Shown piece by piece: positions 41,903 to 49,171 of a stretch of 52,993 nucleotides of DNA. Position numbers and translations under genes: made by a program. Numbering within the stretch: position 1 is the stretch's first letter; each line of letters begins with the position of its first letter. The notes under the pieces are model-generated. The model saw nothing but the letters and a program-made list of their open reading frames with translations. It ran no database searches and was not told the DNA's origin. Source of the stretch: Actinomycetes bacterium (GTDB taxonomy: Bacteria > Actinomycetota > Actinomycetes > S36-B12 > UBA5976). The stretch is from NCBI GenBank assembly GCA_021784375.1, contig JAJXSV010000001.1, positions 1 to 52,993 on the forward strand, read 5' to 3'.

Positions 41903-42511
41903 GTGCCAAGGGTCCGACTCGCCCTCGCGATGAGCGTGGCCACGCTGATCGCGTCGACGCCCGTCGTGTCGACCGCGGCAAGCCGGCCGTCTGGTGTGGA
42001 GATCAGCGTTGATCCGGCACGGCCGGCACTGGTGGTGCTGCCCACCGGCAGGCTCATCGCCCCGCGGCCGTTGCTCATCGCCCTCCACGGCTTCAGCTCC
42101 AGCGGGAAGGCACTCGACTCGGCACTCCACCTGCGCACGGTGGCGACATACGCCAAGGCCGCGCGCTGTCGGCCCGCCGCTCCTGTGAGCGTCCTGCACA
42201 TCCACGGGACTGCCGATCCGGTGGTCTCCTACGACGGTGGCGTGATCCTCGCGCCCTATCCGTCCGCCGCCTCCACCGTGCGGACCTGGGCGACGTATGA
42301 CGGATGCAACCTCTCGAAGGGGCTGCGCAGGTCGGGCAGGCTGGACGTCAACGCGTCAATCGCCGGCAAGGAGACGACGAGCTTCTCCTACTCGTGCCCT
42401 CGCGGGGTCGAGGTGACCCTATGGAGTGTGGACGGCGGCACGCATTCCCCGAGTGTCAGCAAGGGGTTCTCCGCGCTCGTGCTCGACTGGCTGTTGCGGC
42501 ACAAGCGCTGA
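41903..42511 (+). CDS. Internally deleted secreted esterase (LpqC / PHB-depolymerase-like)
   Basis: A 202-residue product with a signal peptide (RVRLALAMSVATLIASTPVVSTAA). The front half of an alpha/beta hydrolase is readable (RPLLIALHGFSSSG), then the sequence jumps after LHLRTVATYAK straight to RCRPAAPVSVLHIHGTADPVVSYDGG, the C-terminal part of LpqC-type polyhydroxybutyrate-depolymerase-like esterases. The aspartate (HGTADP) and histidine (DGGTHSP) of the triad remain, but the middle, which should carry the G-x-S-x-G nucleophile elbow, is absent; the family is normally about 300 residues. The deletion keeps the frame. Enzymatic activity is unlikely. The start is GTG 41903; the frame extends upstream to 41834 without support. 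Confidence 0.7.
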   Translation: MPRVRLALAMSVATLIASTPVVSTAASRPSGVEISVDPARPALVVLPTGRLIAPRPLLIALHGFSSSGKALDSALHLRTVATYAKAARCRPAAPVSVLHIHGTADPVVSYDGGVILAPYPSAASTVRTWATYDGCNLSKGLRRSGRLDVNASIAGKETTSFSYSCPRGVEVTLWSVDGGTHSPSVSKGFSALVLDWLLRHKR

Positions 42512-42520
42512 GGCGCGGAA

Positions 42521-43171
42521 TCACTGCTGGCCGTAGACGTTCTGATAGCGGTTGAACAGCGCGTCGATGGCGTCCTGGGGCAGGCGCTCGATGGGGCCCA
42601 GCTGCATGGCGATGGACACCGACTTGGCGTTGTCCTCGCACATGATCGCGGCCTTCAGGGCGCTCCGCGCGTCCTTGCCGATGGCGAAGACCCCGTGCTG
42701 GCGCATGAGCACCGCAGTCGAGCGGTGGCCGTCGAGGGTCTCGACGACGCCACGGCCGATGGAGTCGTCACCGATGATGGCGAAGGGACCTACCGGAATG
42801 TCACCGCCGAACTCGTCGGCGATGGCGGTGAGGACACAGGGGATGGGAAGTCCGACCGCCGCGAAGCCACAGGCATGGTTGGAGTGCGTATGCACCACGC
42901 CCCCCACCTCGGGCATATGGCGGTACACGTACGCGTGCGCCGCGGTGTCACTCGAGGGCTTGTGCTCGCCGGCGAGGACGTTGCCATCGAGGTCGCACAG
43001 GATCATGGAGGCGGGCGTGAGCTGGTCGTAGTCGACGCCACTGGGCTTGATCAGGAAGCCCTTCCCGACGCGCTGTGAGATGTTGCCGCCGGTCCACACG
43101 ACGAGTCCCGCATCCCAGAGTTGGGCGTGCAGTTGTGCGAGGTTCTCGCGCTGCTTCGTGTACTCAGGCAT
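42521..43171 (-). CDS. araD: L-ribulose-5-phosphate 4-epimerase AraD
   Basis: Interconverts L-ribulose-5-phosphate and D-xylulose-5-phosphate by a retro-aldol step, feeding arabinose carbon to the pentose phosphate pathway. The 216-residue length is close to the usual 231. Zinc ligands H94 and H96 (VVHTHSNHA) and H159 (MRQHGVF) are present, with D75 in SSDTAAH corresponding to the catalytic aspartate and VVWTGGNIS holding the phosphate loop. The start overlaps the end of araB by eight bases, so the two are translationally coupled as the end of the arabinose series. It converges with the esterase remnant, 9 bases apart. Confidence 0.94.
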   Translation of the reverse strand: MPEYTKQRENLAQLHAQLWDAGLVVWTGGNISQRVGKGFLIKPSGVDYDQLTPASMILCDLDGNVLAGEHKPSSDTAAHAYVYRHMPEVGGVVHTHSNHACGFAAVGLPIPCVLTAIADEFGGDIPVGPFAIIGDDSIGRGVVETLDGHRSTAVLMRQHGVFAIGKDARSALKAAIMCEDNAKSVSIAMQLGPIERLPQDAIDALFNRYQNVYGQQ

Positions 43172-44843
43172 TGAGCATGACCTCCCGGCGAAGCGCCTTG
43201 AGGCGCTTCATGACGTTGTTCTCCCCGCGACCGAAGTAGTCATGCAGCGTGTTGTACTCCGCGTAGAGGCGGTCGTACTGCAGCGCGCGTGCCTCGTCGG
43301 GGACGTACACGGCGTGCTTCACGCGTCCCATGGCCTCGGCGGCCACGTGCACCGATGGGTAAGCGCCGGCAGCGACCGCGGCGTGGATGGCCGAACCCAG
43401 CGCTGGCCCCTGCAGGGAGTCGATGACACTGAGGGGCAGGCGCGTGACGTCGGAGTACATCTGCATGAGGAAGGCGTTCCTGATGAGACCGCCGGCGACG
43501 ATGAACTCGGTGACGGGCACGCCGGAAGCCGCGAAGGTCTCGACGATCTTGCGGGTGCCGAAGGCCGTCGACTCGAGGAGGGCGCGGTACCCCTCCTCGG
43601 CCCTGGTGCTGAGCGTGGCGCCGATGAGCAGGCCGGAGAGCTCGTGGTCGACGAGCACCGAGCGGTTGCCCGAGTGCCAGTCGAGGGCGACCAGGCCGTG
43701 CTCGCCCACCTCCTGGGTGGAGGCGAGCTCGGTGAGGTGCTCGTGGATGCTCAAGCCGGCGGCTTTGGCTGCGTCGAAGTAGCGAGCGGGCACCTGGTGG
43801 TTCACGTACCAGGCGAAGATGTCACCCACGCCCGACTGCCCCGCCTCGTAGCCGTAGAGCCCGGAGACGATGCCGCCGTCGACGACGCCGCACATGCCGG
43901 GCACCTCGGCCAGTGAGGCGCCGTTCATCACGTGGCAGGTGGAGGTGCCCATGATGGCGACCATCTGGCCCGGCTGGGTGGCCTTGGCCGCGGGGGCGGT
44001 GACGTGCGCGTCGACGTTGCCCACCGCGACGGCGATGCCGGGGGTGAGGCCCGTCCAGGCAGCGGCCTTCGCGGTGAGCCGGCCGGCAGCGTCACCGAGC
44101 TGGCCGATGGTGTGGTCGAGTTTGTCGGTCGCGAAGTTGGCGAAGGCGGGGTTGAGGGCGCCGAGGAATTCGGGCGAGGGGTAGTGCCCGTCCTGCAGGT
44201 TGCCCTTGTAGCCGGCGGTGCAGGCGTTGCGCACGTAGCTGCCCGTCATCTGCCACACGATCCAGTCGGCGGCTTCGACGAACTTGTCCATGCGGGCGTA
44301 CAACTCCGGGTCCTCCTCGAGCAGCTGCAGGCCCTTGGCGAGCTCCCACTCGGAGGAGATCTGGCCGCCGTAGCGCGCCAGCCAGGACTCGTTGCGCTGC
44401 CTCGCCGTCTCGTTGATGCGATCGGCGTGGGGCTGGGCCGCGTGGTGCTTCCACAGCTTCACATAGGCGTGGGGACGGTCCGCGTACTCGGGCAGTTCGC
44501 AGAGCGGGGTGCCATCCGCGATGACGGGGACCATGGTGCAGGCGGTGAAGTCGGTGCCGATGCCGACGACGGCTCCCGCGTCGATGCCGGCGTTGCGGAT
44601 CGCCTCGGGTACCGCTTGCCGGAGCACCGCGAGGTAGTCGGCGGGATCCTGCAGGGCCCATTCCGGCGGCAGGGCGGCGCCCGTGGCGTCCAGGCGCTGA
44701 TCCATGACAGCGTGCGGGTACTCGAGGACGGCGGAGCCCAGCTCCTCGCCGTCGGCGACGCGCACCACCACGGCACGGCCGGAGAGGGTGCCGTAATCGA
44801 TGCCGATGACGTAGGTCGCGGAATCCGCGGATTCGGTGCTCAC
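43164..44843 (-). CDS. araB: Ribulokinase AraB
   Basis: FGGY-family sugar kinase that phosphorylates L-ribulose; 559 residues. The first phosphate loop VIGIDYGTLSGRAVVV, the conserved GIGTDFTACTMVPV, ADWIVWQMTGSYVRNACTAGYK and the C-terminal FGGY signature region VTEFIVAGGLIRNAFLMQMYSDV identify ribulokinase rather than xylulokinase (the TDFTACT and N-x-x-TAGYK segments are ribulokinase-specific). The start is GTG 44843; TAACAT ends 6 bases upstream and a LacI-type operator overlaps that box, so transcription is probably leaderless and repressed by the adjacent regulator. It is coupled to araD downstream. Confidence 0.95.
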   Translation of the reverse strand: MSTESADSATYVIGIDYGTLSGRAVVVRVADGEELGSAVLEYPHAVMDQRLDATGAALPPEWALQDPADYLAVLRQAVPEAIRNAGIDAGAVVGIGTDFTACTMVPVIADGTPLCELPEYADRPHAYVKLWKHHAAQPHADRINETARQRNESWLARYGGQISSEWELAKGLQLLEEDPELYARMDKFVEAADWIVWQMTGSYVRNACTAGYKGNLQDGHYPSPEFLGALNPAFANFATDKLDHTIGQLGDAAGRLTAKAAAWTGLTPGIAVAVGNVDAHVTAPAAKATQPGQMVAIMGTSTCHVMNGASLAEVPGMCGVVDGGIVSGLYGYEAGQSGVGDIFAWYVNHQVPARYFDAAKAAGLSIHEHLTELASTQEVGEHGLVALDWHSGNRSVLVDHELSGLLIGATLSTRAEEGYRALLESTAFGTRKIVETFAASGVPVTEFIVAGGLIRNAFLMQMYSDVTRLPLSVIDSLQGPALGSAIHAAVAAGAYPSVHVAAEAMGRVKHAVYVPDEARALQYDRLYAEYNTLHDYFGRGENNVMKRLKALRREVMLNA

Positions 44844-44849
44844 GCCCGA

Positions 44850-44864
44850 ATGTTAGCGATAACA
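44850..44864 (-). promoter_or_regulatory. Leaderless araB promoter overlapped by a LacI-type operator
   Basis: The -10 box TAACAT (44850-44855, minus strand) ends 6 bases before GTG 44843. The operator TGTTAGCGATAACA (44851-44864, plus strand) is symmetric at 12 of 14 positions and matches the araA operator at 13 of 14. Repressor binding would cover the -10 box directly. Confidence 0.75.
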
Positions 44865-44903
44865 ATGCGCTCGGACAAGGGGCCCGCGCGCCCGTCCCCA
44901 GCT

Positions 44904-44948
44904 GGTTGTGCACGTTCCGCCCGGAATGCGGGCGGAACGTGCACAACC
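44904..44948. repeat. Dispersed hairpin repeat, copy 1 (perfect)
   Basis: Two perfect 19-base arms, outer end GGTTGTGCACG, around the seven-base loop GGAATGC. It lies between the LacI stop and the araB promoter, next to copy 2. It has no U-tract. Confidence 0.85.
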
Positions 44949-44962
44949 GCGCCTGATCCTTG

Positions 44963-45009
44963 CGGTTGTGCAGTTCTCGCCCGGAAAGCGGGCGGTTTGT
45001 GAACAACCG
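44963..45009. repeat. Dispersed hairpin repeat, copy 2 (imperfect)
   Basis: Twenty-base arms with several mismatches around loop GGAAAGC; outer and inner ends (CGGTTGT and CGCCC) pair well. It begins 8 bases past the LacI stop on the minus strand. With copy 1 it may end or protect the transcript of the upstream arabinose genes. Confidence 0.8.
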
Positions 45010-45017
45010 GGGGGCGG

Positions 45018-46034
45018 TCAGAGCCGGGGGGCGGGGCCGGTCGATGCACGTAGCCGGAATGCGGGTGTGACGAACTCGCTCTGCAGCGCCTGCTCGCCCG
45101 CCAGCCGCCGGAGCAGGAGCGTCATGGCCCGCTGTCCGATCTCCGCGAACTCCTGGCGCATCGTGCTCAGCGGCGGATCGAAGTACTCCGCCTCGGGGAT
45201 GTCGTCGAACCCGACGACGCTGAGCCGGGCCGGGATGGCCAGCCCACGCTCTCGGCACGCGCGGTACAGGCCGAGTGCGAGTGAGTCGTTGGCCGTGAAC
45301 ACCGCAGTGACGCGTTGGCCGTCGAAGTCATAGGCCATGCCGACGCGATAGCCGGTGGCGATGGCCCAGTCGCCTGCCTCGATGCGCGGCTTGAGCCTCG
45401 CGCGGCGCATGGCCCTTGTGTAACCAGCAGCGCGCTGTCTGCTCACGAACGAGGGTTCGGGTCCGGAGATGTGCAGGATGGCCTTGTGCCCGAGATCGAT
45501 CAGGTGCTGCGTCGCGCGGGCGGCTGCATCCTCGTTCTCGACCTCCACCGAGAGGTCATCGGCCGTGTCCTCTGCATCGATGGCCACCACCGGGAAGCCC
45601 GGGAGCATCTCGCGCGCGACGATGGCGGGCCGGTTGTGCGTGGTGATGACGATGATGCCCTCGACGCCCAGCAGTCGCAGGTGCTGCACGCCATCGCGGA
45701 TCTCGTCCTCCTCATCCGGGTTGATGGAGCGCGTGATCGTCATGTATCCCTGACGGCGCGCTTCCACCTCCATCGCGTTGACGCCACCCGCCGGGCCGTA
45801 GAGCGTGGTCTCCGCGGCGAGGATCCCGATCAGGCCGGACTTCGAGGTGACGAGTGCTCGCGCCGCCAGGCTGGGCACGAACTCCAGTTGCTCCATGGCC
45901 TCGAGCACGCGCTTCCGGGTCGAGTCACGGACGCTGGCATGGTGGTTGATGACGCGAGAGACGGTCTGGTGGGAGACGCCGGCCCGTCGGGCCACGTCGT
46001 AGATGTTGGCCTTGCTGTTGCCGGCCTGGCTCAT
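45018..46034 (-). CDS. LacI-family repressor, probable arabinose regulator
   Basis: A 338-residue DNA-binding regulator. The N-terminal helix-turn-helix and hinge are intact (IYDVARRAGVSHQTVSRVINHHASV, then VPSLAARALVTSKSG), followed by a periplasmic-binding-protein-like sugar domain. Its place between araA-epimerase and araB, together with two near-identical operators before araA and araB, makes it the likely repressor relieved by arabinose or a derivative. The chosen start is ATG 46034 (MSQAGNSKANIYDV), with GGTGGA upstream; the frame is open to 46244, but that part is a shadow of the neighbour and low-complexity. No operator was found just before its own start, so it may be transcribed from the araA promoter. 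Confidence 0.88.
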   Translation of the reverse strand: MSQAGNSKANIYDVARRAGVSHQTVSRVINHHASVRDSTRKRVLEAMEQLEFVPSLAARALVTSKSGLIGILAAETTLYGPAGGVNAMEVEARRQGYMTITRSINPDEEDEIRDGVQHLRLLGVEGIIVITTHNRPAIVAREMLPGFPVVAIDAEDTADDLSVEVENEDAAARATQHLIDLGHKAILHISGPEPSFVSRQRAAGYTRAMRRARLKPRIEAGDWAIATGYRVGMAYDFDGQRVTAVFTANDSLALGLYRACRERGLAIPARLSVVGFDDIPEAEYFDPPLSTMRQEFAEIGQRAMTLLLRRLAGEQALQSEFVTPAFRLRASTGPAPRL

Positions 46035-46119
46035 CGCGCTGTCCACCCGACACGACAGGCGTGGGGAGGGCGCGGACAGCTTCGATCCGCTGACGTCAAG
46101 GCGGCCACCTCCGCACTGT

Positions 46120-46497
46120 TCATGACTGCGCCTTCTCGATCTTCTCGGTGGCCGCATAGGTGTACGCGCCGGCTGCGAAGAGCAGGGCGAGGGCGCTGTG
46201 CGCGAGGAAGAAGGGCGCACCCTGGTGCGTGAACCACGTTCCACCGAGCAGGGGGTTGACCCAGAGCAGTGCCACTGGCATCAGGGGCAGCCCCAGTAGG
46301 GCACGTGCGCGCCAGGCCAAGGTGACGAACCAGGCCGCGCCACAGAACGCGAACAGCGCCAGGTAGGACGGGTAGTGGCTTGCGGGTGTGCTCATCACCG
46401 GCAGCGCGAACATGAGGGCCAGGACGATGCCGAGCATGCTTCCCCGCGCGCGCTTCGGCCGCGGACCGAATGCCGACCACGCGGTGGGCGATGCCAT
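46120..46497 (-). CDS. Small four-helix membrane protein of unknown function
   Basis: Unrecognised with certainty. A 125-residue product with about four hydrophobic helices, short loops, and a charged C-terminus (TEKIEKAQS). The sequence STPASHYPSYLALFAFCGAAWF and NPLLGGTWFTHQGAPFFLAH resembles small DUF-type membrane proteins. Its ATG starts one base after the epimerase stop (TGA-G-ATG), so it is translationally coupled inside the arabinose operon. A role in sugar uptake or sensing is possible, but nothing in the sequence shows it. Confidence 0.6.
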   Translation of the reverse strand: MASPTAWSAFGPRPKRARGSMLGIVLALMFALPVMSTPASHYPSYLALFAFCGAAWFVTLAWRARALLGLPLMPVALLWVNPLLGGTWFTHQGAPFFLAHSALALLFAAGAYTYAATEKIEKAQS

Positions 46498-46498
46498 C

Positions 46499-47443
46499 TC
46501 AGCGGCTCCCGAGGGGAGGGGGTTGATTCGGTGACGCTACTGCAATCCCCCAGGTCGCGCGCCACTGCTCGGCGGGTTCCAGCCAACGCAGACCAGCGCC
46601 AGTCTGCAGTGCGTTGGCCGGCGCGGTCTGCGCTTCGATGGCGATGGCCGCGTCCACACCGTCTGCGAACGCGAAGTCGCGCTTGGTGAAGACCTGCGTG
46701 TAGGGGAAGGACGCGTCCTGCCACACGTGCGTGGTGAAACCGTCCCCGTAGGTGATGGAGGTGTCGGCCAGGCCATCCGCACCGCGCACGAGGTCGGTGA
46801 AGCAGTCATCGGCGACGAAGCCCGCAAGTGGCGTGGTGCCGCCCGCGTTGACGCCGCGCAGCGATGAAGGCAGTAGTCGACCTGTGGGGATGAGCTGCTC
46901 GTCGTTCTCGAACAGGCTCGCGGCACGCAGGGTGAGGACGCAGGTGTCGTCGAAGGGGAAGAAGGGGTGGGCGCCCAGTCCGACGGGGAGCCTCACACTG
47001 TCGAGATTCGTAACCTCGTAGGTGCAGGAGAGTCCGAGCTCGGTCACGGCGTAGGAGACGTCGACACGCAACGTGAATGGGTAGATCGCGTCCCCGCCGA
47101 GCTGGCAGCTGAGGCGGAGCGCGTCGCCAAGATGCTCGACGAGGTCGAAGGTGCGGCCGTACACCAGACCGTGCAGGGCATTGCCCGAGGGCTCGTTGCG
47201 GGCCCCCCGGTAGGTGTGGCCGTCGTGCGTCCAGTGCCCACCTGCCAATCGGTTCGGCCACGGAGCGAGCGTCACGCCGGAGGAGAAGTTGACGCGCATG
47301 GCATCGGAGTCGGGGCGCACGACCTCGCGCCCGTCGTACACGAGCGACGCGAGTGCCGCGCCCACTCGGCGGACGTTGGCGATGACCGCACCGGAGGGCG
47401 TGGTGCGGGTGATGGTCTCGACTGCCATGGGGTTCGCGGGCAT
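46499..47443 (-). CDS. Aldose 1-epimerase-like protein
   Basis: Galactose-mutarotase-fold protein of 314 residues, expected to interconvert alpha and beta anomers of an aldose, here presumably L-arabinose, before isomerisation by AraA. Visible family features are VNFSSGVTLAPWPNRLAGG (the N-R substrate contact), NEPSGNALHGLVYGR with the catalytic-region histidine, the second histidine in GLGAHPFFPF near residue 165, and IAIEAQTAPANAL near the C-terminus, which supplies the catalytic Glu (E-x-QT-x-P). ATG 47443 lies 11 bases after the araA stop; ATG 47428 is an alternative. It lies within the araA transcription unit. Confidence 0.88.
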   Translation of the reverse strand: MPANPMAVETITRTTPSGAVIANVRRVGAALASLVYDGREVVRPDSDAMRVNFSSGVTLAPWPNRLAGGHWTHDGHTYRGARNEPSGNALHGLVYGRTFDLVEHLGDALRLSCQLGGDAIYPFTLRVDVSYAVTELGLSCTYEVTNLDSVRLPVGLGAHPFFPFDDTCVLTLRAASLFENDEQLIPTGRLLPSSLRGVNAGGTTPLAGFVADDCFTDLVRGADGLADTSITYGDGFTTHVWQDASFPYTQVFTKRDFAFADGVDAAIAIEAQTAPANALQTGAGLRWLEPAEQWRATWGIAVASPNQPPPLGSR

Positions 47444-47454
47444 GACGCGGCCGC

Positions 47455-48960
47455 TCAGATGCGCTCGGCCAGGCGGTGGTACGCCGCCGACCACTGGAGT
47501 TCACGCCGGAACTGGCGCAGGTTGGTGTCCGCGTCGATGATGACGTGCTCCGTGCGTGCGATGCGCGCGAAATCCTCAAGCGTGTCAAGGCTCACGGCGT
47601 TCGTGAGCACGGTGTGGTGGCTGCCGCCGGCGAGCATCCAGGCCTCCGCCGCTGGGGCCAGCGCGGGCTGCGGCTCCCAGACGGCGCGTGCCACGGGGAG
47701 TTTGGGCAGCGCCTCGTCCGGCTCCACGATGGTGATCTCGTTGGAGATGATGCGGTGGCGGTCGCCGAGGTCCGCCAGGCACACGACACGACCGGATGCG
47801 GGGGCAGCGGTGAACACCATGCGGACCGGGTCCTCCCTGCCGCCGATGCCCAGGGGGTGGATCTCGATGCGGGGCCGGACGCTCGTGATGCTGGGGCACA
47901 CCTCGAGCATGTGGGCGCCGAGGATGCGCTGGCGCCCCGGTCCGAAGTGGTAGGTGTAGTCCTCCATGAACGAGGTGCCGCCGCCAGCCGGGGTCATCGC
48001 CTTCATGATGCGGAGGAGGGCGGAGGTCTTCCAGTCGCCCTCGCCGCCGAAGCCGTACCCCTCGGCCATGAGTCGCTGCACGGCGAGCCCCGGGAGCTGG
48101 CGCAAGGTGCCCAGGTCCTCGAAGTTGCTGGTGAACGCCGTGAAGCCGCCCGCCTGGAGGATGCGACGCAGTGCGATCTCGATCTTCGCGCCGTACACCA
48201 GCGACTCGTGGCGGGCACCGCCGACGCTCAGTTCGGGCACGACCTCGTACAGGTCCTCGTACACGCGCGTCAATGCCTCGGCCTCGGAATCCCCGACAGC
48301 GGCGACGCCATCCGCCAGCGCGTTGATGCCGAGGGCCTCGACGGACATGCCGAACTGCATCTGCGCCGACACCTTGTCGCCGTCGGTGACCGCGACGTAG
48401 CGCATGTTGTCACCGAAGCGCGCCAGCCTGAGGTGCTGTGCCGTGTCCCAGCCGATGGTGGCGAGGCACCAGTCGTCCACGCGACGGTGCACGTCCGCGT
48501 CCGTCGGGTGGCCCACCACGATCTTCCGCGGAACGCCGATGCGCGTGACCATGTGCGCGTACTCGCGGTCGCCGTGGGCGGCCTGGTTGAGGTTCATGAA
48601 GTCCATGTCGATGGTGGACCAGGGCAGCGACTGGCCGGCCTGCGTGTGCAGGTGCAGCAGCGGCTTGCCCAGGGCCTCGAGCCCGGCGATCCACATCTTG
48701 GCCGGGGAGAAGGTGTGCATCCAGGTGATGACGCCGATGCAGTCGTCGTCCGAGGTGGCGTCCTTGAGGGCCCGGCGGATGGCGTCGGAGTTCCTGAGCA
48801 TCGCCTTCCAGACGATCTCCACCGGTGCGCTGATGCCGGTCCGGAGCTGCGCGACAACCCGCTGCGACTGCTCCGCCACCTGGGCCAGGGTCTCCTCGCC
48901 GTAGAGATCCTGGCTCCCGGTGAAGAACCAGATCTGCTTGGGCTCTGCGGTGATGGCCAC
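47455..48960 (-). CDS. araA: L-arabinose isomerase AraA
   Basis: Converts L-arabinose to L-ribulose with a divalent metal. The 501-residue length equals the E. coli enzyme. Diagnostic stretches are IWFFTGSQDLYGEETL at the start, WMHTFSPAKMWI, AEGYGFGGEGDWKTSALLR with the metal-site Glu region near residue 310, TSFMEDYTYHFGPGRQRILGAHMLEVCPS with the second Glu and His, and MLAGGSHHTVLTN with the later His. The start is GTG 48960, with AAGGGAG 5 bases upstream. It is the first gene of the arabinose series and has a LacI-type operator over its -10 box. Confidence 0.96.
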   Translation of the reverse strand: MAITAEPKQIWFFTGSQDLYGEETLAQVAEQSQRVVAQLRTGISAPVEIVWKAMLRNSDAIRRALKDATSDDDCIGVITWMHTFSPAKMWIAGLEALGKPLLHLHTQAGQSLPWSTIDMDFMNLNQAAHGDREYAHMVTRIGVPRKIVVGHPTDADVHRRVDDWCLATIGWDTAQHLRLARFGDNMRYVAVTDGDKVSAQMQFGMSVEALGINALADGVAAVGDSEAEALTRVYEDLYEVVPELSVGGARHESLVYGAKIEIALRRILQAGGFTAFTSNFEDLGTLRQLPGLAVQRLMAEGYGFGGEGDWKTSALLRIMKAMTPAGGGTSFMEDYTYHFGPGRQRILGAHMLEVCPSITSVRPRIEIHPLGIGGREDPVRMVFTAAPASGRVVCLADLGDRHRIISNEITIVEPDEALPKLPVARAVWEPQPALAPAAEAWMLAGGSHHTVLTNAVSLDTLEDFARIARTEHVIIDADTNLRQFRRELQWSAAYHRLAERI

Positions 48961-49006
48961 GGTGACTCCCTTGGTGCGGCGACGAATGACGCGTGAGGCG
49001 ATGGGT

Positions 49007-49023
49007 TGTGAGCGATAACATTA
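49007..49023 (-). promoter_or_regulatory. araA promoter overlapped by a LacI-type operator
   Basis: The operator TGTGAGCGATAACA (49007-49020, plus strand) differs from the araB operator at one position. The -10 box TAATGT (49018-49023, minus strand) overlaps its end. Unlike araB, araA then has a leader of about 50 bases with a ribosome site at 48966-48972. Confidence 0.7.
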
Positions 49024-49171
49024 GTGGCCGCGCCGCTCCGGGGGAAGGCCGGGCAGCCGCGAGAACTGCTGCGAATCGGCTTGTGTCGCCGGGTGGCGCC
49101 ATACGCCCAGCTCAACCCAGGCGCGTGGCTCCACTGGGCGAGGCAAGCGTGCTTCGGTCCTGGGCGAGGGC

